Origin: Flavobacterium sp. J27
Lineage (GTDB): Bacteria; Bacteroidota; Bacteroidia; Flavobacteriales; Flavobacteriaceae
Direction of reading: 5' to 3'
Assembly (NCBI RefSeq): GCF_004303025.1
Contig: NZ_PJQW01000002.1
Location: forward strand, 189,416-231,136
DNA: 41,721 nt
Below, in pieces: positions 24,484 through 32,397 of this stretch. The translations under genes and the position numbers were made by a program. Positions within the stretch are counted from its first letter, which is position 1. Each line of letters begins with the position of its first letter. Under the pieces are notes generated by a model. The model was not told where the DNA came from and searched no databases. It saw only the letters and a program-made list of their open reading frames with translations.

Positions 24484-26769
24484 TTATTTTTTAGAACTCA
24501 TTATAAAGGTTATTTTTCCACCATTCATAATTTCATCGTGGGTAATGTAATAACGATTTAACGTTTTTCCATTCAGGATAATTCTTTTTACATATGGATT
24601 AGTTTCAGATTGATTTTGAGTAGCAACTTCAAATGTTTTTCCATTTTCTAAATGAATAATAGCATTGGTAATTAAGGGACTACCAATAGCATATTCTAAA
24701 GAACCTGGAGCCACTGGATAAAACCCCATAGCACTAAAAATATACCAAGCACTCATTTGTCCGCAATCGTCATTTCCTCCTAAGCCATCTGGTGTAGGTT
24801 TGTATTGCATTTTTAATATTTGACGTACTCTTTCTTGTGTTTTCCAAGGTTGGTCAGCCCAATTATACAAATAAACCACATGATGCGCAGGCTCATTTCC
24901 ATGTACATAACCTCCTATAATTCCATCTCTTGTAATGTCTTCGGTTTCTGCGAAGAAAGCATCTGATAAATGCATGGTAAAAAGGGTGTCTAATTTTTTA
25001 CCAAATTGTTTTTTACCTCCCATTATGGTAACCAATGCATCAGGGTTATGCGGGACAAAAAAGCTATAATTCCAACTGTTTCCTTCAATAAATCCTTGTC
25101 CGTGCGTGCTATAAGCATCAAAGTCTTTTTTGAATGTTCCATTGTCTAATTTGGGTTCCATAAAACCTGAAACCGGATTGAAATTATTTCTCCAATTTTC
25201 GGAACGTTGTATAAACTCGTTGTAAATAGCAGTCTTATTTAATTTTTTTGCCAATTGTGCAATAGTCCAATCGTCATAAGCATACTCTAATGTGTTGGAA
25301 ACCGAAATACCACTTTTTTCGGCTGGAATATATCCTTTGTCGATATAGTAACCAATTCCTTCATAATTGCGCTTCCTTGCTGTAATAACACAAGCATTTA
25401 AAGCAGCTTCTGCATCACCTGCATACGTTCCTTTTAAGATAGCATCGGCAATTACGGAAACACTATGATAACCACTCATACACCAATTGTCATTCGCATG
25501 GTGACTCCAAATAGGAAGCATATGTAAACTACTTTGGTCATAATGAGCTAACATAGAAGCCACCATATCTGCATTTCTTTTGGGTTGGAGAACATTAAAT
25601 AAAGGATGTAAGGTTCTATAGGTATCCCAAAGTGAAAAAGTAGTATAATTGGTAAAACCATTCGCTTGATGTACATCTTGGTCTAACCCTTTGTATTCTC
25701 CATTTCTGTCTTGATAAACACTAGGTGTAATAAAAGCATGGTACATAGCTGTGTAGAAGTTGGTTTTATCATCAGGAGATGCATCAACCTGGATTTTATT
25801 TAATTCTTGATTCCAATCATCTTGTGTTTGTTTTTTAACTTTTTCAAAATCCCAATGCGGTATTTCTTCTGTTAAATTTTGAAGTGCATTCTTTTGACTT
25901 ACAGGTGATAAAGCAAATTTTATTTTAACTTTTTCATTTGCTTCTGTGTCAAAATCAAAAAACATTCTTATTTTTTTACCCGCTATTTCTGGGAAATTAT
26001 CTTCTTGGTCAAATTTCCTCCAAAAACCGCGATATACTTGCTTTTCATCAAAATTTTTCTGACCATAATTTTTAAAAGGCTTGGAGAAACTCATAGCAAA
26101 ATAGACTGTTCTGGTTCTAGCCCAACCATTGGTTTGTTTATAACCTGTTATCAAGGTATCATTTACAACTCTTACGTAAGTCCAAACACTTTTTTCGTCA
26201 TAATTGTAAATTCCAGCCATTAAATCTAGAATAATATGTGCTTGATCTGTTTTTGGAAAGGTATATTGATGCATACCTACTCTGGTAGAAGCCGTTAATT
26301 CTGCTGTAATATCGTAATCATCAAGTTTCACTTTGTAATATCCTGCTTCGGCAACTTCATTTTCATGAGAAAAAGAAGATCTAAACCCTTTTAATGGTGT
26401 TGCAGCTGTTCCAGGATTTAATTGTAATTTTCCTGTGGTTGGCATGATTAAGAAATCTCCTAAATCAGAATGACCAGTGCCACTGAAATGCGTATGACTA
26501 AAACCAACTATAGTTTTGTCGTCGTACTGATAACCTGCACAATATTTATATACATCAGGATTGTATTTTCCATTTACAGCATAAGGAATGGTATCGGTAT
26601 CAGGACTCAATTGAACCATTCCGAAAGGAGCAGTAGCACCAGGATAAACGTGTCCCATGCGTTGTGTTCCAATAATTGGTTTTACAAATGGAATGAGGTT
26701 TTTTGTGGTTTGTTGACCAAAAATAAGTAGTGTAAAAAAACAGCTAATAGCTGAAAATAATGTTTTCAT
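24484..26769 (-). CDS. GH92 alpha-mannosidase (second of a tandem pair)
   Basis: A 761-residue glycosidase of family GH92, calcium-dependent exo-acting alpha-mannosidases that trim N-glycans and yeast mannan. An N-terminal signal (MKTLFSAISCFFTLLIFGQ) indicates export. The beta-sandwich N-domain is followed by the (alpha/alpha)6 catalytic domain with TTFSLWDTYRTLHPL, EGNSWNYSFFVPH and GGNDDCGQMSAWY, which hold the acid, calcium and base residues of the family. It is three bases downstream of a second GH92 gene with a different GDEDNGQ motif, suggesting different linkage preference. No SusC/SusD pair is in the window. Confidence 0.93.
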   Translation of the reverse strand: MKTLFSAISCFFTLLIFGQQTTKNLIPFVKPIIGTQRMGHVYPGATAPFGMVQLSPDTDTIPYAVNGKYNPDVYKYCAGYQYDDKTIVGFSHTHFSGTGHSDLGDFLIMPTTGKLQLNPGTAATPLKGFRSSFSHENEVAEAGYYKVKLDDYDITAELTASTRVGMHQYTFPKTDQAHIILDLMAGIYNYDEKSVWTYVRVVNDTLITGYKQTNGWARTRTVYFAMSFSKPFKNYGQKNFDEKQVYRGFWRKFDQEDNFPEIAGKKIRMFFDFDTEANEKVKIKFALSPVSQKNALQNLTEEIPHWDFEKVKKQTQDDWNQELNKIQVDASPDDKTNFYTAMYHAFITPSVYQDRNGEYKGLDQDVHQANGFTNYTTFSLWDTYRTLHPLFNVLQPKRNADMVASMLAHYDQSSLHMLPIWSHHANDNWCMSGYHSVSVIADAILKGTYAGDAEAALNACVITARKRNYEGIGYYIDKGYIPAEKSGISVSNTLEYAYDDWTIAQLAKKLNKTAIYNEFIQRSENWRNNFNPVSGFMEPKLDNGTFKKDFDAYSTHGQGFIEGNSWNYSFFVPHNPDALVTIMGGKKQFGKKLDTLFTMHLSDAFFAETEDITRDGIIGGYVHGNEPAHHVVYLYNWADQPWKTQERVRQILKMQYKPTPDGLGGNDDCGQMSAWYIFSAMGFYPVAPGSLEYAIGSPLITNAIIHLENGKTFEVATQNQSETNPYVKRIILNGKTLNRYYITHDEIMNGGKITFIMSSKK

Positions 26770-26772
26770 GAT

Positions 26773-29052
26773 TTAATTGTTAGTAGATAATGAAAAAGGA
26801 AAAGTATCGGTTGTTGTTCCTCTTTTTGTATTAGGTGTGTTGTTCATAATGAAATTAAAAGTACCGCCTTTTAAGATGTCCTCATGGCTAATCCAATTAT
26901 TTTTATATTCTTTTCCGTTTAATTTAATTTTATCAACATATTTGTTATCTGAATTAGAATTAGGCGCTTCAATGGTAAATGTTTTACCATTTTCAAGATG
27001 TAACGTTACTTTTTTAAATAAAGGTGAACCTAATATGTATTGATTCGTTGCAGGACAAACAGGATAGAAGCCTAATGCAGAAAAAACATACCAAGCAGAG
27101 GTTTGACCATTATCTTCATCACCGCAATAGCCATCTGGAGTAGGTTTGTACATGCGTTCCATTACTTCTCTAACCCAATATTGTGTTTTCCAAGGTTGGC
27201 CAGCATAATTGTATAAATAAATCATATGTTGAATGGGTTGGTTTCCATGCGCATATTGTCCCATATTAGCTATTTGCATCTCACGGATTTCATGAATAGT
27301 ACCACCATAATAACTGTCATCAAAGATTGGAGCCATTTGAAAAACAGAATCTAGCATAGTAGTAAATTCTTGATGTCCTCCCATTAATTGGGCTAGACCT
27401 TCAATATCATGAAAGACACTCCAAGTGTAATGCCAACTGTTGCCTTCTGTAAAAGCATCGCCCCATTTTAAAGGATTAAAAGGTTTTTGAAAATTTCCAT
27501 CTTTATTTTTTCCACGCATTAATTTTGTTTCAGGATCAAAAAGATGTTTGTAATTCTTACTTCTATTTTTATATAAATCAATTTCTTTTTGTGGACGATT
27601 TAATAATTTGGCCAAACGGCTAATGGCGAAATCATCATAGGCATATTCTAAGGTTCGTGCGGCACTTTCATTAATGTCAACATTGTAAGGAACATAACCT
27701 AATTCATTATAATATTGAACTCCTTTTCTTCCTGTAGCTTGTGGACCTTCATTGTTAGCGCCATGAAGTAGTGCTTCATATAGTTTTTCGATATCATAAC
27801 CACGTAAGCCTTTTACGTAGGCATCAGCTACCACAGAAGCCGAGTTATTACCAATCATAATGTCACTATAGGATGGACTGCTCCATTCGGGTAACCAACC
27901 ACCTTCTTTATAATCATTTAGTAATCCTTGTTGCATTTCTTTATTAATGGAAGGGTACATTAAATTTAAAAAAGGGTATAAGGCTCGGAAGGTATCCCAG
28001 AAGCCTGTTCCAGCAAAACGATATCCTGGTATCGTTTTACCAGTATAGGGACTATAATGAACTATGTTTCCATTGGCATCAATTTCATACATTTTCATTG
28101 GGAAAAAGAGGGTGCGATAAAGGGTAGAGTAGAAGGTTCTTATTTGGTCTGTTGTGCCTCCTTCAATTTGTATTTTTTCTAGAGTTGTATTCCAAATATT
28201 CTTGGCTTTTTGTTTGACGGTATCAAAGTTATCGGAACCAATTTCTTTTAGATTTTGTTCTGCTTGTTCAAAACTAATAAAAGATGAGGCAACTTTAGCA
28301 TGAATAACTGTGTTTTTGTTTTTCGTTATAAAATGAACAAGACTGCTAATATGAGATCCAGAAAGTTCATTGCCTTTAATTTTAGTTTTATCATTCCAAA
28401 GAGAAGTAGTTGTAAAAGGAGTATCAAAAACGATAACAAAATAATTTTTGAAATTATTTAATTTTCCTCTTGTATATCTCGAGCTGTAACCAATAATTTT
28501 ATTTTCGGAAGGAATAATTTTTAGGTACGAACCTCTATCATAGGCGTCAATGGCTACAAAAGCACTATCTGTTTTAGGAAAAGTAAATCGAAATGACGCG
28601 GCTCTTTCTGTAGGGGTAATTTCAGTAGTAACATCATAATCAGCAAGATAAACACTATAGTAATAAGGTTTTGCTATTTCAGATTTATGACTGAACCAAC
28701 TGCCTCTTTCTTCTTCATCAACGGTACCTTTTCCTGTCATTGGCATCAAAGAAAAAGGACCGTAATCGTTCATCCAAGGAGAAGGTTGATGTGTTTGCTT
28801 GAAACCTCTAATTTTATTGGCATCATAAGTGTATTGCCAACCATTACCATTATTTCCAGTTTGTGGTGTCCAAGCATTCATTCCCCAAGGTAAAGCAATG
28901 GATGGATAAGTGTTTCCGTTACTTAATTCATAGCTACTATCTGTTCCCATTAATGGATTTATCCATTCCACAAGATCTGTTGGTTTTGAAACTTGTTGTG
29001 CATTACATGATAAAGCAATTAAAAAAATTACTTTAACTATTTTTTGTGTCAT
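26773..29052 (-). CDS. GH92 alpha-mannosidase (first of a tandem pair)
   Basis: A 759-residue GH92 enzyme. The signal MTQKIVKVIFLIALSC could be a lipoprotein signal (lipidated Cys16) or a signal-peptidase-I signal cut near NAQ. Catalytic-domain motifs are FWDTFRALYPFLNLMYP, EGNSWHYTWSVFHD and GDEDNGQTSAWYVFSALG. The motif before GQ differs from its neighbour (GDEDN against GNDDC), a position that carries catalytic acids in this family. It has a promoter box at 29081-29088 flanked by an inverted repeat, and leads the two-gene operon. Confidence 0.93.
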   Translation of the reverse strand: MTQKIVKVIFLIALSCNAQQVSKPTDLVEWINPLMGTDSSYELSNGNTYPSIALPWGMNAWTPQTGNNGNGWQYTYDANKIRGFKQTHQPSPWMNDYGPFSLMPMTGKGTVDEEERGSWFSHKSEIAKPYYYSVYLADYDVTTEITPTERAASFRFTFPKTDSAFVAIDAYDRGSYLKIIPSENKIIGYSSRYTRGKLNNFKNYFVIVFDTPFTTTSLWNDKTKIKGNELSGSHISSLVHFITKNKNTVIHAKVASSFISFEQAEQNLKEIGSDNFDTVKQKAKNIWNTTLEKIQIEGGTTDQIRTFYSTLYRTLFFPMKMYEIDANGNIVHYSPYTGKTIPGYRFAGTGFWDTFRALYPFLNLMYPSINKEMQQGLLNDYKEGGWLPEWSSPSYSDIMIGNNSASVVADAYVKGLRGYDIEKLYEALLHGANNEGPQATGRKGVQYYNELGYVPYNVDINESAARTLEYAYDDFAISRLAKLLNRPQKEIDLYKNRSKNYKHLFDPETKLMRGKNKDGNFQKPFNPLKWGDAFTEGNSWHYTWSVFHDIEGLAQLMGGHQEFTTMLDSVFQMAPIFDDSYYGGTIHEIREMQIANMGQYAHGNQPIQHMIYLYNYAGQPWKTQYWVREVMERMYKPTPDGYCGDEDNGQTSAWYVFSALGFYPVCPATNQYILGSPLFKKVTLHLENGKTFTIEAPNSNSDNKYVDKIKLNGKEYKNNWISHEDILKGGTFNFIMNNTPNTKRGTTTDTFPFSLSTNN

Positions 29053-29056
29053 TAAA

Positions 29057-29100
29057 GAGAGAATTTATTAATTTGTTTTTCAAATATACTTAATTCTCTC
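29057..29100. promoter_or_regulatory. GH92 operon promoter flanked by an inverted repeat
   Basis: CAAATATA at 29081-29088 is TATATTTG on the minus strand, a -7 box with a start near 29076. A perfect 9-bp inverted repeat, GAGAGAATT (29057-29065) and AATTCTCTC (29092-29100), flanks it with a 26-base gap and could be an operator. Confidence 0.5.
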
Positions 29101-29224
29101 CTTTTGTTTGTAAGGAAGTGTAGTGAAGTTGTACTATTGTATAGTTAAAATGTATTTATTATAATTATTCTCTATACGTTATGATAAACGTTTTTTACTT
29201 ATACTAATCTAATTTTTAAAAATA

Positions 29225-29620
29225 TTAACTCCGAATGAAGTGAAATTGAGAATTAGGAGGTGTTGAACGATGATTTTCATCAATTATCATCTCTATAAAT
29301 ATCATTTCTTTTTTACTAAGAGTAGTAATTCGGGCAGTTCTTCCATTAGTTTGTAATTCAATATATTTTCCTTGTTTGTTATAGCTCCATTTTCCAGGGT
29401 TTTCAGGATTGCTTAATAAAAAATAAGAATAATCACGATTGAATTGTACTTTAAAATCTGCATTAATTTGTATGGGATTACCCTGAATTGTTGCAAAACT
29501 CAAGCTCCAAGTATGGCATAATGTTGTAATTACCTCTTCTTCAGTTAGATTGATATTTTGTGATTGAATAAATGAAAAACGGCAGAAAATAAGTAAAAAG
29601 AGTAAGTATTTTTTTATCAT
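29225..29620 (-). CDS. Small secreted lipocalin-like protein, unknown
   Basis: A 131-residue protein with a signal peptide (MIKKYLLFLLIFCRFSFIQSQ). The mature part is strand-rich: TLCHTWSLSFATIQ near the start, GKWSYNKQGKYIELQ in the middle. This fits the small lipocalin-like domain proteins common in Bacteroidota, in which a leading W-x-L motif and a late GxW motif recur. No ligand can be inferred. The gene stands apart from the GH92 operon by 172 bases. Confidence 0.6.
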   Translation of the reverse strand: MIKKYLLFLLIFCRFSFIQSQNINLTEEEVITTLCHTWSLSFATIQGNPIQINADFKVQFNRDYSYFLLSNPENPGKWSYNKQGKYIELQTNGRTARITTLSKKEMIFIEMIIDENHRSTPPNSQFHFIRS

Positions 29621-29728
29621 ATAATAGGGTTTATAAAGTTAATAGTAGATTTGAGAAAAGCTTGTCTTTAAATATACAACATTTTTTTATTTATTCTTTA
29701 CAAAAGAATAGAATGATTGTAAACAAAA

Positions 29729-29761
29729 AAATCCTACAGAAATGTAGGATTTAATTTTTTT
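29729..29761. terminator. Hairpin, first copy of a duplicated terminator
   Basis: A 10-bp stem AAATCCTACA (29729-29738) with TGTAGGATTT (29743-29752), loop GAAA. It is flanked by an A-rich run and a T-run, so it could end transcripts on either strand. A second copy with the same stem and the complementary loop is at 29862-29885. Confidence 0.75.
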
Positions 29762-29861
29762 GTTATAGAATATGTTTTCTTAAGATATTTAAGATGGTAT
29801 TTTTAGTATTGTTTAATTGGATATATATGTATAATTGTATTCGATTAAGTATATAAACAAA

Positions 29862-29885
29862 AAATCCTACATTTCTGTAGGATTT
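29862..29885 (-). terminator. Terminator of tRNA-Val, second copy of the hairpin
   Basis: The same 10-bp stem as at 29729 but with loop TTTC, directly downstream of the tRNA on its strand and followed there by TTTGTT. Confidence 0.75.
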
Positions 29886-29893
29886 AATTTCTG

Positions 29894-29968
29894 TGGGCGA
29901 TGAGGGGTTCGAACCCCCGACCCCCTCGGTGTAAACGAGGTGCTCTGAACCAGCTGAGCTAATCGCCC
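29894..29968 (-). tRNA. tRNA-Val (anticodon TAC)
   Basis: A 75-base tRNA on the minus strand. The acceptor stem is GGGCGAT with ATCGCCC and discriminator A. The D-arm contains TAGCTCAGCTGGT, the anticodon stem is CCTCG with CGAGG and loop TTTACAC, so the anticodon is TAC (valine). The T-arm has GGTTCGAACC. CCA is not encoded, as is usual in Bacteroidota. Confidence 0.95.
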
Positions 29969-29976
29969 CAATAAAT

Positions 29977-30057
29977 CGCAAACGTTATTACCGTATTAAC
30001 TAACATTACTTTATTTAGTAAAAGTGTTCGTTGAACTTGTTTGCGAGTGCAAATATA
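29977..30057 (-). promoter_or_regulatory. tRNA-Val promoter and self-pairing leader
   Basis: CAAATATA at 30050-30057 is TATATTTG on the minus strand, with a start site near 30045. The 5' end of the transcript, CGCAAAC (complement of 30039-30045), can pair with GTTTGCG (complement of 29977-29983) eight bases before the mature tRNA, enclosing an unnamed 55-base loop. Confidence 0.5.
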
Positions 30058-30097
30058 CAAGGTTTATTTATATCTGCAAGTGTTTTTTTGAAAAAAA

Positions 30098-30484
30098 TTA
30101 TTTTTTTTCAATCTTTTCTAGTACTACTTTTGAAGGGTAGTTAATCATGGTAATGTTAATTTCTTCATTTTGAGTTGTTTTGCCTTCAACTAAGTAAATT
30201 TTACCGTTTTTATATGGTTTATTACTTTTTGAAAAATCGACATCGCCATATTTTAAAGAAGCTTTTATATCGTCTAAATTAATCCATTCTTCTGCTAAAA
30301 TTGTTTTTGCTTCTGGAGTTATTTCTAAAGATTTACTTCTTAAATCTTGTAAAACACGACAATTTGGTAAATAACAAAATTCAACACCTTTTGCATCTGC
30401 TTTTGCTCCTAAAAATTTGATAACAAAAAATAAGCCTAATAGTAGACCAAAAAGATAATATGCTAATTTATATTTAAGTTTCAT
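30098..30484 (-). CDS. DUF4258-type membrane-anchored protein
   Basis: A 128-residue protein with one N-terminal membrane segment (AYYLFGLLLGLFFVIKFLG). The outside part has CYLPNCRVLQDLRSKSL, EEWINLDDIKASLKYGDVDF and IYLVEGKTTQNEEINITMINY, the features I associate with DUF4258 proteins of Bacteroidota. No enzyme motif is seen. A -7 box (30499-30506, TATATTTG on minus) lies just upstream with a leader of about ten bases. Function unknown. Confidence 0.65.
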   Translation of the reverse strand: MKLKYKLAYYLFGLLLGLFFVIKFLGAKADAKGVEFCYLPNCRVLQDLRSKSLEITPEAKTILAEEWINLDDIKASLKYGDVDFSKSNKPYKNGKIYLVEGKTTQNEEINITMINYPSKVVLEKIEKK

Positions 30485-30498
30485 ATTGAATTTTTTTG

Positions 30499-30506
30499 CA
30501 AATATA
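30499..30506 (-). promoter_or_regulatory. -7 box of the DUF4258-type gene
   Basis: TATATTTG on the minus strand; the leader to the start codon at 30484 is short. Confidence 0.5.
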
Positions 30507-30519
30507 GTATTTTGGTCTG

Positions 30520-30612
30520 CATTAGCGATAGGAATGACATCCTTTTATCCTAATAAAAGGATAAAAGATAGAATGGATAGCGCGACCTCGTTCATTAGAA
30601 AACGAGGGAATG
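30520..30612. repeat. Hairpin-rich intergenic element
   Basis: Two stems lie close together: ATCCTTTTA (30539-30547) with TAAAAGGAT (30554-30562), and CCTCGTT (30586-30592) with AACGAGG (30601-30607). The stretch is richer in G and C than its surroundings and has no U-run, so it does not look like a simple terminator. It may be a dispersed intergenic repeat; a genome search would tell. Confidence 0.4.
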
Positions 30613-30614
30613 CC

Positions 30615-31811
30615 CTAAAAAACAATTAGATTAATGTCTCGATGTTCTAAATTGAACCAATCTGCTATAGATTTATTGGTTAGTAAACCATGGTAAAAAT
30701 AAATTCCGTTTTTTAATCCTCTGTTGCAACGAATGGCACTTTCTATACCACCATCGTCTGCAATTTGAAGTAAAAATGGTGTAATGATATTACTAATCGA
30801 TAATGAAGCTGTTTTAGAATATCTAGAGGGAATATTTGGAACACAATAATGAATGACATTGTTTTTTATGAATGTAGGCTTTTCATGAGTGGTAATTTCA
30901 GAGGTTTCAAAACAACCACCTGTATCAATACTAACATCTACAATTACAGCACCTTTTTTCATATGTTCTACCATTGTTTCAGTAACAACTATAGGAGTTC
31001 TGTTTTTACCACGCATGGCACCAATGGCTACATCACATCTTCGTAGTGCTTTTAATAAAGATTTTTCTTGTATTGTTGAAGTAAAAATTCTTTGATTGAG
31101 TGTGTTTTGTAAACGTCTTAATTTTGTAATCGAATTGTCAAATACTTTTACACTAGCTCCAAGTCCTAGAGCAGTTCTCGCAGCATATTCTGCTACGGTT
31201 CCAGCACCTAAAATAACAACTTCAGTAGGAGGAACACCGGTTATATTTCCAAATAATAACCCTTTACCAATGTTTTGATTAATCATTAATTCGGCAGCAA
31301 TATGTATAGATGCAATTCCAGCAATTTCAGATAAAGATTTTACAGCTGGATAAGAACCGTCTTCGTCTTTTATAAATTCAAATGCTAATGCAGTAATTCT
31401 TTTTGTAGCTAATGCTTCAAAGTAGCCTTTACGTTGGGTTTTTAATTGTATAGCAGAAATAATGATGGTTTGTGGGTTCATCATTTCTATTTCTGGTAAC
31501 GTAGCTGGCTCCACTTTTAAAATAATAGGACAACTAAAAACTTTTTTAGGATCGTTAGTTATTTCTGCACCAGCATCAGAATATTCTTTATCGGAATAAC
31601 TTGAACTTTCTCCAGCACCAGCTTCAATCATGACACGATGTCCATGAGATGTCATAGAACTGACAGCATCTGGTGTTAAGCAGATACGTCTTTCCTGATA
31701 CGAAGTTTCTTTTGGAATTCCAATGAATAGTTCACTCTTGTGCTTAGTAATTTCCAATTTCTCTTCTTGAGGAAGCAATTGCATTTTTGAAAACGGACTA
31801 AAAGTTGACAT
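30615..31811 (-). CDS. ald: Alanine dehydrogenase
   Basis: A 398-residue NAD-dependent enzyme interconverting alanine and pyruvate plus ammonia. The N-terminal domain has IGIPKETSYQERRICLTPDAV, the family's substrate-binding start. The Rossmann domain has VVILGAGTVAEYAARTALGLGASVKVFD, and VIVDVSIDTGGCFETSEITTH follows. The N-terminus carries about 28 extra residues over the shortest homologues, as usual in flavobacterial members. Lysine-forming (LYS1-like) homologues share the fold, so the substrate is a family inference. Confidence 0.9.
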   Translation of the reverse strand: MSTFSPFSKMQLLPQEEKLEITKHKSELFIGIPKETSYQERRICLTPDAVSSMTSHGHRVMIEAGAGESSSYSDKEYSDAGAEITNDPKKVFSCPIILKVEPATLPEIEMMNPQTIIISAIQLKTQRKGYFEALATKRITALAFEFIKDEDGSYPAVKSLSEIAGIASIHIAAELMINQNIGKGLLFGNITGVPPTEVVILGAGTVAEYAARTALGLGASVKVFDNSITKLRRLQNTLNQRIFTSTIQEKSLLKALRRCDVAIGAMRGKNRTPIVVTETMVEHMKKGAVIVDVSIDTGGCFETSEITTHEKPTFIKNNVIHYCVPNIPSRYSKTASLSISNIITPFLLQIADDGGIESAIRCNRGLKNGIYFYHGLLTNKSIADWFNLEHRDINLIVF

Positions 31812-31914
31812 GTTGTTTTTTGTAAAGTTGAGCCAATTTAGGAATAATTTTAAAAATTAGAAAAAGAATCTGTAAAAAAGAATAAAGAGAAAATAAAATG
31901 TTTTTTCTCTGTTT

Positions 31915-32328
31915 TTAATTTGTTAAGATTAATTCTCTGGAACCATTTTTATTTAGTTTCATATGAATACTAGCATGGTCAATAGGAATTAAACTAGGTG
32001 TTTTTTCTGGCCATTCTATAAAACACCAATGACCCGAATAAAAATATTCATCAATACCCATATCATAAGCCTCCTCTTCACTATTTAATCTGTATAAATC
32101 AAAGTGATAAATGATTTCTCCTGTTTCAGTTTCATATTCGTTAACCAATGAAAAAGTAGGGCTACTTGAATTATTTTTAACACCAAGTTGTTTAACCAAT
32201 TCTTTAATAAGTGTGGTTTTTCCCACACCCATTTGAGCATGGAAAGTGATTACCTTTTTTAATCTTGGTGTAGCTAATAGTTGTTGTACTACCTCTTGAA
32301 TTTGATCTAGAGTAAAGTTTATTGTCAT
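31915..32328 (-). CDS. tsaE: tRNA threonylcarbamoyladenosine biosynthesis ATPase TsaE
   Basis: A 137-residue P-loop ATPase that works with TsaB, TsaD and TsaC to make t6A37 in tRNAs reading ANN codons. Walker A is GVGKTT within FHAQMGVGKTTLIKEL (Lys37). The switch region NNSSSPTFSLVNEY and the late HFDLYRL and FIEWPEK are TsaE signatures. Length is typical. It lies between porX and ald, all on the minus strand; a hairpin separates it from porX. Confidence 0.93.
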   Translation of the reverse strand: MTINFTLDQIQEVVQQLLATPRLKKVITFHAQMGVGKTTLIKELVKQLGVKNNSSSPTFSLVNEYETETGEIIYHFDLYRLNSEEEAYDMGIDEYFYSGHWCFIEWPEKTPSLIPIDHASIHMKLNKNGSRELILTN

Positions 32329-32354
32329 ATAATTTTAGCAATTTTGTACTTTAT

Positions 32355-32396
32355 AAAACCACAGAATCTTATCAATGGGAATCTGTGGTTTTTTAT
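32355..32396 (-). terminator. Hairpin after porX
   Basis: An 11-bp stem, AAAACCACAGA (32355-32365) with TCTGTGGTTTT (32382-32392), between porX and tsaE. The minus-strand side ends in TTTTAT. The loop is 16 bases, so strength is moderate. Confidence 0.6.
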
Positions 32397-32397
32397 A

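Noticed and set aside
29763..29981. 72-codon ORF over tRNA-Val
   Set aside because: It is a translation through the tRNA gene and its terminator.
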